Positions 10,365 to 23,100 of a stretch of DNA of 64,000 nt are shown here, piece by piece. The notes beneath the pieces were generated by a model. It saw only the letters and a list, made by a program, of their open reading frames with translations. It had not been told where the DNA came from and did not search any database. The DNA is from Apoda limacodes (lineage: Eukaryota; Arthropoda; Insecta; Lepidoptera; Limacodidae): positions 3,840,563 to 3,904,562 of the forward strand of contig OX291540.1 in NCBI GenBank assembly GCA_946406115.1, in the 5' to 3' direction. The translations under genes and the position numbers were made by a program. Position 1 is the stretch's first letter, and every line of letters begins with the position of its first letter.

Positions 10365-11995
10365 AGCCGGGTCTCCTGTACATGTATTTCCGAAACATTA
10401 CACAAAAACATCTACACAATACACATTTTGTTTATGCACATTTTGTCTTCTGCTTTGGTATTGTTGTTATATGTTTTTGAAAACATTTACTGTCAAACTG
10501 ATTTCAAATGCACAAGACTCATTTTCAGTTTTAGAATTAGGAGATGAAGGAGATTCGGTATCAACATGACGCAGATGTCGAGTCAGACCGTATTTACTGT
10601 CTCAAAACTTTGATATTTAAAAATATTTAGATATTGTTGTTGATTTTTTTTTAACTGTCCAGGCTTCATCAGAATCTCTGGAAGGCTGTTAAAAATTTAA
10701 TCCATATAGCCTAGCATAAACATGCTATGACATCAAGGAGTAAATGTTTAGATGTTTTCCGTTAAGCGTAGAAACCAAAAACATTGTTTCTATCAACAAA
10801 AACTAGATGGCAGCGGTGGACGGTGGCGTGGCACAATCATCAATTTCGTTCGTATATATGATCTGTGGTGATCAAATATCTTCTCCTGGGGTCCGTTCAA
10901 TAACTGACTGAGTCGACTCGACCGTATAAAAACGAATTGAGTTCCAACCCAGTGCAGTTCAAAAATGTGTAAACTGAACTCGACGAGGGTTCGACGGAGC
11001 TGGCGTCCATATTTGATAAGAAATGTCAAACCAAGTTTTCCAATTAGGAAAATTTATAAATTATTTGTAAGTCAAAATAAATTTAAAAGCGATTTGAGGG
11101 TTTAGAATGGAAACATATAATATTTCAACTACAAAAAGGTAAAAAATGTTATGAATACATGCACACAAACAATAGTGATAAAAAGTTATTTTAGAATATA
11201 AAATATTACAAATGAATTAACCAAGTACTAGCTATTACTACTACTACTATCGAATTTTAGGCCGGGTTGCACCAAGTAACTTTGGCGTAAGTCGCCAGAA
11301 ATGGGATATTGTATAGAAATTTCTATCGTCAGCTATTTTTAAAGTTAACCAACTAGTGGTTTTGCTGAACATTGACAGGTCGGTTAAGACTAACTTTGCA
11401 AATTTTTATACAATCTCCCATTTTTGAGGGCTGGTCAAAGTTAATTGGTGCAATCCAGACTTAGCGTTCTCTAGCTCTTACATAGGTCTGCATCAAATTA
11501 AAATATGGTCCTTCAAAAGGGCAAAATTCTTAAAGATGGAAACATTGATTGAACCTGACTGATGTAACTCGGTTAGCTGTTCAAAATCTTAAGGGTCGTC
11601 TTTTTTAAAGTTACTCGCTTTTTAACGCAACCCAGGTTGATATCGAATCTACTATTTCTCAAACTGCTAATACGTCTTTTACGTTTGAAGTCATTTTGTG
11701 CGCGTTCGTTTTGGGATAAAAAGTTCCCACGTTTGATAGTTTTTACATTTTTGATAACGCCAGTTTTGCCATCGACACCTATTGTTCGTTCGTGTAGCTT
11801 TGAAAAGTTACTAACAAAAATTTTGGTTGCAGAACGAACACACGCAAAGAACACTAAAACGAACGCGCCTTTTGTTAGTAAATGTTTTTAAAAACATCAA
11901 AAAACAATACCGCAGGAGACTAGGGCTGAAATACGAGAATTAAATAAAACACGTTTGTGTAATGTTTCGGAAAAACACAAGCAGGCGACCCGGCT
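10365..11995. mobile_element. Harbinger-like non-autonomous DNA transposon
   Basis: Terminal inverted repeats: 'agccgggt(c)' at 10365 and its complement ending at 11995, with 'ttccgaaacattacacaaa' shared by both arms. Similarity continues inward for about 130 bases ('ggtattgtt', 'aaaacatttact'). The flanks are TAA on both sides (10362-10364, 11996-11998), fitting the 3-bp TWA target site of PIF/Harbinger elements. The 1631-bp interior has no convincing transposase. ORFs at 11573-11891 on both strands look like terminal-repeat sequence, so it is probably a deletion derivative. A MITE sits inside it at 11260-11460. Confidence 0.7.
11260..11460. mobile_element. 201-bp MITE with TTA target duplication
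   Basis: The ends are 'gccgggttgcaccaa' at left and 'ttggtgcaatccagac' at right, imperfect inverted repeats. Inner pairs are 'aactttg' and 'caaagtt', and 'tgggatattgtata' and 'tatacaatctccca'. TTA flanks both sides (11257-11259 and 11461-11463). The terminal motif recalls a common lepidopteran MITE; the TWA duplication suggests mobilisation by a PIF/Harbinger transposase. Confidence 0.75.
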
Positions 11996-12440
11996 TAACA
12001 AACACTATCGCGCAAACAAATGAGTGTGGGAGTACACTGTTGCAGGTGGGAATAAACTAGTCGTAACATGTCTCGTTGCCACAACAAAACATTTTTAAAT
12101 CGGCAATTAGAGCCGTGACCAATGAGACTGGATAATCGATTTTCGGATAATCGGGATTCTACTGTATATTATGTTGTCTAATACCCATCGAAATTTGTAG
12201 GATTAGTTCTAACTCTAAGCTCTAGCTCTAATTTTTTGTTTGAAGAATGGCTTTTATTTCGGTCTAAGCCAAAACATTTCGCCAGTATCGGTGATGGAAG
12301 ATACAAGGGAAGATTGGGGCCTCTGAGCTGGGAGATTCTGGGTTGTTTTACCTAAAACCAGAAAAACACACCACAACATATAAAACAAACAAACGAGAGT
12401 GAGAGAGGATTATACTAAATGATGAGAGACATATTAATGC

Positions 12441-13260
12441 GTGCAAAAGAGTTATAATTTAATATTAAAGGTTTTGATGAATTTTGTTAAACATTTAATG
12501 AAGAAGGTATTAACGAAGGATAGAAGAATTTTGGGGAAGAGGGTGTCATATAGTGATATAGGGTATTTGGGGCAGCTGAAAAATGTGTGGTCTACAGTAC
12601 CTTCGTTAATGCCAAACTCACAAATAGAGTGGTCCCTAACTCTAATTTTAGCTAAAAATACTGGAGTACATGCTTGTCTCAGGCTGAGACAGGATATGGT
12701 CAACAACAAATTTGTCCTAATTTCGAAACTGAAAGAACAAAGGTTTTGTAGGGATAATTGGTTGTATTTGGCCATAATAACGGCCCTTAATGAATGAAGA
12801 CTGTTTCCATACATGACTCCAATCTACTGCCATTTGCCTGATTGGCTGTAACAGTAAGTTGAAGGGATTGTATATATGAAATTGCTTCTAATAGGGCTAT
12901 AGATTCTCCTGTGAAAACTGAAATTTGTGGAGGATTCTTAAAATTGAGGTCAACTTTCTATTTTGGGATCCGGACAGCTGAGCCTACCACACTTTCTTCA
13001 GAAAGTTTTGAGGCATCTGTAAAAATTGTGTACCAATTAGGAAAAATAATATTTAGACAAGTTTTAAAAGCACTATTAGCACCCGGGTCACCTTTTATTA
13101 GTCCTAAGTCAAGAAAACTCGTGGTTGGCTCAAATAGAGTCAAAATCTGTATCATAAAGGGGCAAGAGAGGATATTGTGTAACTACAGCTTTATAAATAC
13201 ACAGATTTTTTCATCAGCACAATGGGGTATTTGAATGTTTTCAATAACAATGTAAACTTT
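12441..13260 (-). pseudogene. LINE C-terminus: RNase H and Cys-His domain
   Basis: Minus strand, right to left. There is an RNase H start ('NWYTIFTDASKLSEESVVGS', with its catalytic-type Asp in FTDAS), then the second acidic strand ('VFTGESIALLEAISYIQS', Glu). The C-terminal part ends in 'ICEFGINEGTVDHTFFSCPK', a C-x(9-10)-H-x(4)-C arrangement typical of the C-terminal knuckle of I/Jockey/R1-type LINEs. The frame is broken near 12815, and the RT domain expected upstream (to the right of 13260) is absent. An RNase H domain points to an I-group element. Non-functional fragment. Confidence 0.75.
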
Positions 13261-13967
13261 TACTTTTTTTGTCTGTTTTTTTTAAGTTAATGGGTATCAA
13301 AAATTATTTTATTTTCAATTATATTTTAACTTTACTATTTTTCTATTTTACTAAGTTCCGTGCAAGAACGCCAACATTAATTTGATGTCACTATTGTAGT
13401 AAATAAATATATTTGTACCATCAAAAAATAAATAGACTATTGCATTGGTTAGATAAGTGTATGTTACTTACGTGTATGTAAGGGCAAGTGCCAAGACATC
13501 AGAAAATATATTTGATGGCGAAGCTGCAGGGCACTGTTTGTTTACATTGCAACATATGAAAGCAAGAGTTAAGTTTTTGGAACAGAGATAGCTTGGAAGA
13601 CAGAAAAGGATATAGGATACTCATCTCAATTGAGGTTCATAGGATTTGGCGCGGGAATGTAGTGCCGTATTTATTGAAGTCACACCAAGGTGAATTTATT
13701 TTTGGCACAGAGATAGCTGAAAAGACATAGAAGGACATTTAGATATACTTAATTATTTTAAAACCGGCATTAAAAACATATGAACCGGATCATTGCTTTC
13801 ACTATACCGTTTGTAGAATAATTAATTTAAAATAAACTTCAAATTATAAATTATGTTTGTTTGCTTATTGTTCTTATTTTTTTCACTTTGTGGCCTTTAT
13901 TGTGCTTTATGCAAATGTCAAGGTGGTGAGAAAATCTCTGTATACAATTGATCGATTTCTTAACTCT
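13261..13967. other. Non-coding stretch
   Basis: AT-rich, no gene or recognisable repeat; weakly repeated phrases such as 'acagagatagctkgaaagac' occur at 13582 and 13708. Confidence 0.4.
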
Positions 13968-14218
13968 CTCGCAGCCTAGTTGGTAGTGTGGCTAGCTGCT
14001 GTTCTGAGGGTGTGGATTCGATTCCTTCACTGGACAAACATTAATGTGATAAACATTTGTGTATGTCTCGAGCCACGGTGTATTTATGTATGATATGTAT
14101 GTATTTATAAATATGTAAAAATATTACATATATTATGTAGTTTTATCCATTGTCTGGTACCCATAACACAAGCTTTGTTTACTTTGGGGCCAGATGGCGC
14201 TGTAATATTTAAAGCTTC
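13968..14218 (+). repeat. tRNA-derived lepidopteran SINE
   Basis: The 5' part is tRNA-like, with an A-box-like 'tagttggtagtgtggctag' and a B-box 'ggattcgattcc' about 40 bases later. The body runs through 'ccttcactggacaaacatt' and the 3' part through 'ttgtctggtacccataacac' to 'ggggccagatggcgctgtaa'. I recognise this organisation as a widespread lepidopteran SINE. Transcribed by RNA polymerase III; inserted by LINE machinery. Confidence 0.8.
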
Positions 14219-14272
14219 ACAATTTTTTTTTTTTAAATTGCGGTTTTATATAAATTGCCACATCCTAAAACA

Positions 14273-14570
14273 ACCTACTAATATTATAAATGTGAAAGTT
14301 TGTATGTCTGGATGGATTTTTATTACTTAATCACGCTTCAACCACTGGACGGATCGGGATGAAACTTGGCATACACATAGGTTAGGTCCTGGAATAGCAA
14401 TTTTTATCCCAAAAATTCAAAAGTTTCCGCGGGAGTAACTATAACAGAGTTGAACAAACTATAGATTCACATATAGCTTGCTATAGCAAACTTCATTAAT
14501 ATAATTAAGGAGTTCCACGTCGATAACCCAATTTAGGGCAGGCGGAGCCGCTGGAAAGGCTTAGTCATAA
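14273..14570 (+). repeat. Dispersed lepidopteran repeat (actaatattataaa type)
   Basis: It begins 'ctactaatattataaatgtg', then 'accactggacggatcgggat', 'gaaacttggcatacacatag' and 'tttccgcgggagtaac'. This string is a hallmark of a very abundant butterfly and moth repeat, often attributed to Helitron-like non-autonomous elements; I leave the class open. The related piece at 38390-38600 shares 'tagcttgcyatagcaaactt'. Confidence 0.7.
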
Positions 14571-14920
14571 ATAAATTTTAAACTAAAGCATGGAATTTTA
14601 TACGTGCAGATCTGGTTGTTCTTTCTGAACATCCTTGTCCTCTATGTATTCTACAACTGTGTAGTGTGTGTAATTAAAACATGTTTTATAAATTGCTTGA
14701 AATTGCTGTCAGTAAGATTTGTCGTTTTCTGTGGAATTTTATTTTACACACATACATTATATTGGCAAATACATATGTATAGAGATGGCATGGTCATAAA
14801 TATATAAATATAAAACTATATAAATCGAAAACACTAAAAAGGGTGTCAAAATTTGTGTGACATTTTGGCATTTTTCAAAATTCCCGTGACCCTTTTTTTT
14901 AGTTTTTATGAGATAAAATA

Positions 14921-15380
14921 TTACAAAGTGGTCTCGATTTTAGGCATAAGTTGTCCGAACTTTTCCTCTACATCTGAACGAGCTATGTTTGCACGACCCG
15001 TGTAATAAGCGTCTCCAATAGTGTCATTTGCATAGCAAAGTATGTTGTTGATGTCCAACATGTCATTGATATGTAGTAGAACAACACAGAAAATGCAAGA
15101 CACCAACATTAATGTACATGCTACCAGATATATTGTCAACTAAGGCTCGTATGTGTCTGCTGGACGAAAAACTAGCCTCCCATTTGCACAAACCCTAGGG
15201 CAATGCGTAAGATGGCAGCTTCGATAGAAGACCCTGGTACCAGACTATATCGTCCACCTTTGCTATGTCCAGGCTACATGCGTCATCCTGACTCTCAATA
15301 GCTAGTGCCCATCGGTGTGTGAGCACTAGTCGGGCAACCGTGGCGAAAACCATATTGATGGTCGCTGACCAGGTGGTGTT
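14921..15380 (-). pseudogene. LINE reverse-transcriptase fragment, mutated YADD box
   Basis: Minus strand, right to left: 'LPSYAL*GLCKWEASF', 'IRALVDNISGSMYINVGVL' and, after a frame change, 'VLLHINDMLDINNILCYAND', 'TIGDAYYTGRANIARSDVEE'. The layout matches the RT palm of Jockey/CR1-like LINEs. The catalytic YADD has become YAND, losing the first catalytic Asp, so it is dead even where the frame is open. It is likely the same family as the tails at 18.5 and 24.7 kb. Confidence 0.8.
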
Positions 15381-17514
15381 TTTTTAGTATCTTAGAATAA
15401 GAGCGTTGATCACACGCTTCATCACCTCGAAGTGTTGAACATACCATCACCTTGAAGTGTTGAACATACCACTAAACTCAGTAATAAATTACACTAAACT
15501 CAGTAAGTCTACAAATAAATGTGTTAATAAATACAGTTTTTGTTATATATAATTCGTGGCCGTCACATCAACCAATCTTTTTATTCGTCTTAAGAGTAAG
15601 CAACGTAGGTAACTTAGTATGACTCGATTACAACTAAACCCAGTTTAAAAACCTTCATACAGGTTAGTAGAATATACAAGTTGAGCAGTTTTTTTCATGA
15701 AGTAATCAACCAATGCTTTTTTATTTTAGTCCAAACTACTGCAATCAACAAAAGTTTAATTTTGTTTAGGCTGCAGTATATATATTACTTAACGTAGTCT
15801 TTAACTAGAGCCATAAAAATTTGAGAACGGCATTTCCCGATTGCGTTTAGAGGTACCTATACATGTCTTACTAAGTTTTGTTCACGACATTATTTTGAGC
15901 TAAAATAGTATGGTTTGGTTGTTGGCCGCGCGAAATTAAAAAGGCACCACTTTTAAGCAAGGGCATTTTCAACGAGATCAAAATTTTGCTTTAAGACAAG
16001 AGCTAACCCCATAGGACTGCAACTCGTGCTGTTTACGAGCAAGACTCTGACACATGGATTGACAGCAATTGCACTGCTTTTTGCCTATAGTATTCAAGTT
16101 TAACTCCAAGCGTTCCTTCATCCAATCCAACTCAATATTTTTTTTATTTCAACATCTCCACCGCACATAATATGTGGTTTTTTAAAGATTTAGTAAATTA
16201 ATTGACAAAATTGCTGCAAGCGATTGTGAGTACAAGCTAATATACAGAAATAGTTGCCTTTGTACGCACTATGTTCCACCCAAGTGAGTAAACATCACAG
16301 TGGCCGCTGCTGGCCTTGTTTGCGTAACACAAGTGTGAAAACCGTTGAAAATTGAACGAACTATTCGATAAGTTTGTCCACTTTGCTATATGTAGGTATA
16401 TTATGAAACTTCTCTTCTACGGACATGATTTAAATACGTTAAGGATACGTGAAACAACAAATAAGTAGGAAGGTACTACCTATATAGTAACTCCGATATT
16501 AGAGTGTAGCGGATGTTCTTTTTTGATATTAGAACCCTAAAATTGTGGTATAAACTGGTGTAATTATAAGGGTTTTTTAAAACACCCCGAATAATTCTAA
16601 TCTATGTGTGACAAGAGTCGCATTTCATTTTTATTTCACGGAACTTCAGACGCTATATTGTAGGCATTGTGAATTACTGACTCATTATATTAGCAGAAGG
16701 CATTTATATAGTTATGAAATTATAAAAAAACGTTTTGCCAAGAGTAGGTACCTACAAAATGTGACTTAACCAAAAAATTGTTACGCTACTTAAGTATTAA
16801 AACATTAAATCGCGCCACGTAAGTTGAACCCAAATGGCGGTCGCCGCGCAAGTACAGTTACAGACAATAGTACTAACGAATGTTTCGTGCGTGGCCCGTA
16901 ATTTTTCATATTTTTCCCTAAGATATTAACTTATTCTGTACCCAGTCTCATATACCCAGTAATTAAATCTTATGAAGTGAATTATTTAATTTTGAAATGA
17001 ATACAAGCTGTTTAACTAGAATTGTCATAAATACGTAATATCGGATCATCTTTTAAGTTATTGTACTTCTTGAACAACAGTTGTGTGGGTTGTTACTCGT
17101 TAGGTATAATGAAATTTAACTGTTAAAAAAATAAGAATATAATTAAACACTAAGGGGATAAAAGTTTAAAAAAAAAATTTTTAATCACTGTCACTCATTG
17201 GAGCGACGTGCCACCTACATAGCACCAAAACTTTGGCTGGGAGTTCCGACTTTTAAAACTTTATGAAAACTTATTTGCGGGATTGTACCACAGGGCCTGC
17301 GTTGCTATGGTTATTCGCTCCCTCGAGCGTCGCACCGCATTCCCTACCTCACTGGGCCCGAAATGATACGTAACAAAAATAAAAGCAAATCCTAAGAAAG
17401 ATTCATACTCGAGCCACCTTATTAAAGCAGCACAGAGTAGGTAAATGCTGTATTATTATTATAATTAAAGATGATTATAATTTATGAAGAAACATTTACT
17501 TTAATAAATACAGT
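15381..17514. other. Non-coding stretch
   Basis: No gene seen. A short tandem duplication ('cacctygaagtgttgaacat', about 15424-15470) is present. The rest is AT-rich single-copy-looking sequence. Confidence 0.4.
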
Positions 17515-17541
17515 ATACAAACAAACAAACAAACAAACAAT
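17515..17541. repeat. (CAAA)n microsatellite
   Basis: About six perfect copies of a tetranucleotide caaa. Confidence 0.9.
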
Positions 17542-18545
17542 AGAAACTTCTGGACTAAAGCTAAAATAGAGTACCAAGTTAATAGTACATTTTCCACATA
17601 TGACAACTTTTTAATGATTTAATATGAAAATGAACATACACAGGAAAATGATTATAATAGTAAAAATATTGTATTAAATTTTTATTTATAAACATCATGG
17701 ACTAAACCACAGTATACAAGTAATGGACAGTTGACAAATTATGCTTCAATATGTTACTATCTCATATACATTTTTTCCAGGATAGTGACAATTTACGTAT
17801 TATAATTAATATAATTTACATATTACGCACTTTACTACCTCAGACTATCTAGGTACTGTTGACTTTCACGTTATGAAACATTTAAATAAGAATAAATCGA
17901 AATTAAGTCTATGCTTCCATTAATCAATAATAGTAATAATTAAGACAAGAATCTTACAGGTAGGATAGTTAGCATAGCCGTAGCCGACGGACCACTAAGA
18001 TGCTACTTAAAAGTACTAGTTATCAGGCGAAAGATAGTAGCGATAGACTAGTTAGTCGTTTTTATCACATATTACGTCAGTTTAATAATGGCAGGAATAT
18101 GATAATTTGGCCCAAACATCCTTAGTAAAAATACGAAGAAAATTTTTGGTATGTAATTATATTTTCACTGCACAGACTGTCATAAGGATGAAAATAAATG
18201 TAGACAAACATTATAACATTAATAACAGTTGGTTAGTTGTCTTTGGAGTAGTCTCTAAAACCCTAGACTAAATTATGCGGTTGACTGTCAATGGCGGGTG
18301 GAATTTTGCAAATCAGAGAAAGGACACGCACCAAATGCTCGTGTATCGTTTGCTAACGGATTCCTGTTTAATTTTCAATTTAAATTCTTGACAGGATCGA
18401 CGTCTGTTACAACATAAACTAGTAACATTCCTATAATGGGATAAAGTTCTAGGACTTCCAATAATTACAAAAGTGTCGTTATTTTCAACTACATAATATT
18501 ACAATAAAATTGAGAGAATTATCAATTTCAATCACTGTTCATCCA
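17542..18545. other. Non-coding stretch
   Basis: AT-rich, nothing recognised on either strand. Confidence 0.4.
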
Positions 18546-18822
18546 ACAACAGCTGCAAACGAAATGATGCCCACGGCTACTTTCTACCATCGGACCGCTC
18601 GCCATCAGCAGGGAATTAATTCTCAACCGAAATGGTCGCGTACAGTGTGGTTGCAGAGAAACTTCGAGAAAACGCTCAGGTTGTGAAATGAGCTCCCTGC
18701 CAAGGATTTCTCTAAGTACTACAGTATGGAGTTCTTCAAGTAAGAAGTTATTAGATTTCTGAAGGGTCGGCAACGCGCGAGTGATACCCCTGGGTGTTGC
18801 AAGCCTGCAAAGACATAAAAAA
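18546..18822 (+). pseudogene. LINE C-terminus and 3' tail
   Basis: Plus-strand copy of the segment at 25025-25300: 'gaaatgatgcccacggctac', 'tctaccatcggaccgctcgc', 'tgagctccctgccaagg' and 'ggtcggcaacgcgcgagtga'. It carries small deletions and a stop where the fuller copy has 'KKEV'. It is truncated at both ends relative to that copy. Confidence 0.85.
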
Positions 18823-19449
18823 ACATGGAAACAATGAAACAATAATGTAAAAAAAAATATTTGACAGTTAATAATAACGAAAATAGAAAATTATAACATA
18901 AGTGAAACTGTTCTGAATTCTAATCTATTATGCTCCTATGGTTTATGCTAAAGTCCTGCAATACGCAATTTGATTTCTTTTTCAGAGATCACCCACCCAT
19001 ATATCCTTTCCGCGGTTAGTGTAATTTTTTGGCATTCGAATTCCAGGAAAATAATGGAATTCTAAGACTGTCAAGCAAGACCACTTTTTTAGAAACCTGG
19101 TAGAGATATCAATGCAGGCAGGCAGATGCGTATAGTAAGCGCACTAACAACACTCCCAACACTACCACTCCTACGATATGACGATTTGATTATACTTTGA
19201 AATGTATTTTGCGCTCATAAAATGTTGAAATTAACTATTTTGATTTGAAAGAAATTATTTGATCACTACCTTATTATAATTTGATGTTTTCAACATCATT
19301 TATAAACGTGCACAGTATTCTCGTGACACGTCTTATTCTAATATTTTTATTTATAACAAATCATACTTACTCGTATAAAACTTATTTAGCTCTGAATTTA
19401 TTTTAGTAAAGTGAAATAAAAAGACAACGATCTTGAACTGTATATAACA
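18823..19449. other. Non-coding stretch
   Basis: AT-rich sequence without gene or recognised repeat. Confidence 0.4.
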
Positions 19450-20160
19450 CAAGCGGCCCGTCTCGGCTTCGCACAGGGGGACTTTTATTTTTTAAAAATT
19501 TTGGGATATACGTAGAGTAAATGTATCTTTATGCATGACATTTTTCTTCGATGACGGCGTTTATTTTTCTATTAGTAGTTTGTTTAGATTGACATTTGTA
19601 AATTCGTAATATCTTTTGAATGGAATGTCCGATTTGAATAATTCAAAAAGTAATCTACAGGTATTGTAACAGTCTTAAATACGTAATGATTTATTTGGAT
19701 AAGCATTAATACAAAGGTATGCATAACATGGTCTGATTTTGGTCGGCATTTCTATCAACTTTTTTAATGTAAAAAAGTAGTTATGGTGACATAACTACAA
19801 TAGTTGGACATATTTCTTTAATATTGTAGAACTTTTTTTTTGTTATATCATCAATAGTTTCTGCAGCGCATGCGATGAAAGACATTTTATGTCAAATTTT
19901 TTTACACCTTAAACTCCTAGTAAAAAATAAAATTCTTAAACCGTAAGAATGCTACACTATCCCTTAGTAACATGGCTATATCCCTACAAAAACTTCCTAT
20001 TGAAGTTTTAGTAGGGATCCCTAATTTGTCCCAGTAAAAATGTTCTCAGCGATTATGTAGTATTCTAATGGTGAAAGAATTTTTGCAATCGGTCCAGTAG
20101 TTTTTGAGTTTATTCGGTACAAAAATACAGACCTTTCCTCTTTATAATATTAGTGTATAG
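19450..20160 (-). repeat. Dispersed lepidopteran repeat, second type
   Basis: The minus-strand reading starts at 20160 with 'cactaatattataaagagg', then 'caaaaactactggaccgatt' and 'aattctttcacca', and ends near 19450 with the complement of 'cccgtctcggcttcgcac'. This start and end combination is common to a long dispersed repeat in moths and butterflies, related in style to the 14.3 kb repeat. No ORF. Confidence 0.55.
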
Positions 20161-23100
20161 GATATGGCTGTACCCAATGCTGCATACAAATATAACAATA
20201 AAAAAAATCGCTTTAGATCCACAGAGTTATTAGTAAAGCAGCAAATGCCCGTCTGGTGTCTACTAGTCTGGCTACTCTAGCCCTTAACTACCAGTAATAA
20301 ACCATCATGCTCTTGTAACGTAACTGGCCAGTAGTGTCTAACAGACTCATTACATAAATATAAAGTATTTTCACCTCACCAGCACGAAAAGGATAGTTTT
20401 GCCGTCCAAATTCAGTGAGCAAAATAGAACATTGACTTTTGGAATAAACCCGATGATGGAAAAAAAAACAATACAATGACTGGTCAGAAACAAATTTCGG
20501 GACAAATACTTAACCTTGTTCATTTTAATTAAGAATATAACTACATAGCATTTTTTCGATTTTAAGTGAGTTTTTATAAATTATTAGTAGGTATTATCAA
20601 AAGTTTATACAGCTAACTTAAAAAATATAATACGTTGTTTTAATAGCAATTGCAGATTGTAGAAGATACAATTCCGAACGCAAAATCAATTTAAAAAAAA
20701 ATAAGTAAAATGGCGGCAAGCTAGTTTTTTGAACATAAGATTGTTTTTTTAATTAATAATTCTGTTTTGTTTGAAAAATGAGCGATACCAGTTACGAAGA
20801 TATTGCTCTGACACCAGAAGAATTTTTCTCGCTGGCAGAGGTGAAAAGCTATATGTTGTTTAAAGTCGGCACTTCTATCAAAAAATGCTTATACTCACTT
20901 GTATAACAAATAACTATTAAAGAAAACAAAGATAATAATGAAACAGGCAATATATATTATTATATTTAACAGTATTTCTCGGTTAATACTTATTATTATT
21001 TTCAGAACGTTCGAAGCCGACATTGCGATGTATTAATTACTTAAGAGTATGGTTTACATAACTGGTTTCATAATAGCAAAACATTGTGCGTTAAATTTTC
21101 TGTCCTATTTGGTTTTGATTTTCCGATGTATGTATGAGGATCAATCTCATTAGATCCATTGTCCAGATCCGATATACCAAATAATGTGTAGCGTTTTGCT
21201 CTCACATATTCACTGTCCAACTGCTTTAGGGGAACACGTTTTTAACTTTGGAAGCTCAAAGAAGTCGCAAAAAGATTTATTAAAAATTTTTTTTAAAAAA
21301 GACGACAGAATTATAAAATTTGCCTTATTCAGACGGATGTAAACGCTGAAATCATAAGATTCAAGTTTTTACTATTTTGCTACAGAAACCAACAATTATG
21401 TCAGAAAATACCATGCGTCTCAACCAAAGGTCATTGCCTAAGCCTAACCATTTATTATCTGTTATTTTCTGTAGATACAGAATTTGTAAAGTGATGAAAT
21501 CTGTAAGTATATAATATTGTGGTAGCATAGGTAGGTTCGTGCCGCAACCATTACAATAAGTGAAATCTGCCGCCTTATGTAGAACAATAGCGTTGGGTTC
21601 CTACGATGCACTGCCCGCATTGCACGCATCGCATGAATCGTTTTTTATTATAGGTAAATAACGAGTTGGTAAGCAAGCATGTATGAATAATCTTTCAATA
21701 CGATGGAAGCCGTTTTTTTTCCATACGAAATTAACACCAGCAAGATTAATATGAAATGGTAAGTGTGAATGTGGCTTAACTGTTTTTCATCCCCGGCGTG
21801 CAATGACAGGTAGGCGTTGTCAGTTAGTAGGTCCCCGAGCGCGCCGGGCGCACCACCACCGTGTCGGTAACGTGCATACCTCACAAGTAACTTATTGAAG
21901 CTCGTCTTTTTTTAACCGACTTCAAAGAAAGGAGTAGGTAATTTGACATACATTTAGGTAAAACATAGGTACTATGTACTGAGCATTTCCTTATCCAGCT
22001 GTAAAGTGTAAAAGAGGCAAACTTATTGTGCGGGGCTTCGCACCTTCAGAAAAGAGACAGGTGTTGGTCGTAACTAGCTTAGCCTTTTTTCAGATAGTGG
22101 TCAATTTAGTGGTGCTGTTGCTGAATCCATGGTCACTGTGTATATAGATTTATGGGTATGATAAATGATCGTGACACTTGTAGGATTAATTAGTATTTTT
22201 TCCTACTTAAGAAAAGCGCTAGGAAAAATCAGTTTCGATTAACCATAAACAAATTATGTAAAATACCCGAGAAAGATCTCTAATTTGAGCTGTACCATTC
22301 TTTTATTAAAACATAGTTTATAAGAAATCCATTTAGACATTTTTTGGTAAAATTAAGTGATAGAGAAGTGTGATTATTATCCTAACTGCAAATACCTAGT
22401 CGTATTATGGACTTTTAAGTATGATAAGTGTTAAAAAAATTATTTGCAAATAAATAAGGTATGGGTGTGTCAAAAAATACACGAGTAATATAATAAACTG
22501 AGTTATGGAGTCCGGGACATATGAAGGGTTAATTTAATATTGAGGCATGTTAGTTTGCCTTGGTGTCGATTTCCTTTAAAGCTTCGTTCGTTAACATGCT
22601 CACTGTAACAAACAGCTCTCGTTAAATCGACTGAGACGTAAGCGGGTTCGTGTGGTCTCGGCTTGCCTCGATTTCCATTCGTATCGATTTTTGCAGCCGA
22701 GCTAGTGCCGCTTGGGAACGACGCCGCTAAACAGCAGCGTACAGTTGCTATATGTACAGGAGTACATATGTATAGATAGCTTGACAGTGTTTTGACCATA
22801 TACAAGCTTGCGGTCTAATATGGCGACGTTTACACGGAAAACTAATAGATAAATATTAGTCAGCTGATGAATTGTTATAATGTAACGTCTTTCATTGCTT
22901 GACATTACAGTAACATAATTTATAAAATATTTAATGAACAGTCAGTGTACTTGTCAATAAATTGCGACATGAGGTCCGTTAGTATGGAGGCTATTGTTCG
23001 CTAGTTAATTGCGTGCGCATTGCCGGACACGTCATTGTCTTAGCGACAGTACGATTGTTTCCTGTTTTCGATGTAGCTGCTGAGCTGACATACCGATAAA

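Larger units (their letters stand above)
7673..12164. mobile_element. Composite element with pogo/Tigger-like ends, nested insertions inside
   Basis: The ends are inverted: 'cagtagaatcc' at 7673 and its reverse complement 'ggattctactg' ending at 12164. The right end reads inward as CAGTAGAATCCCGATTATCC, a motif shape typical of pogo/Tigger transposon termini. Both ends are flanked by TA (7671-7672 and 12165-12166), the target site of the Tc1/mariner/pogo superfamily. The left arm has several mismatches after the first 11 bases. Removing the LINE (8500-9960) and the Harbinger-like element (10365-11995) leaves about 1.4 kb, which carries only a Cys-rich pseudogene and no visible DDE transposase or CENP-B-type helix-turn-helix. 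Ends may be fortuitous, but motif, orientation and TA flanks agree. Confidence 0.5.

Noticed and set aside
12166..12290. Continuation of the interrupted LINE to the right of the pogo-like element
   Set aside because: I looked for the missing 5' part of the LINE after 12166; only a weak, gapped resemblance is present, not enough to claim.
12441..12797. 118-codon plus-strand ORF
   Set aside because: Exact antisense shadow of the RNase H-LINE C-terminus on the minus strand.
17515..17541. Regularly spaced repeat resembling an array
   Set aside because: Simple tetranucleotide microsatellite; no spacers, so not a CRISPR-like array.
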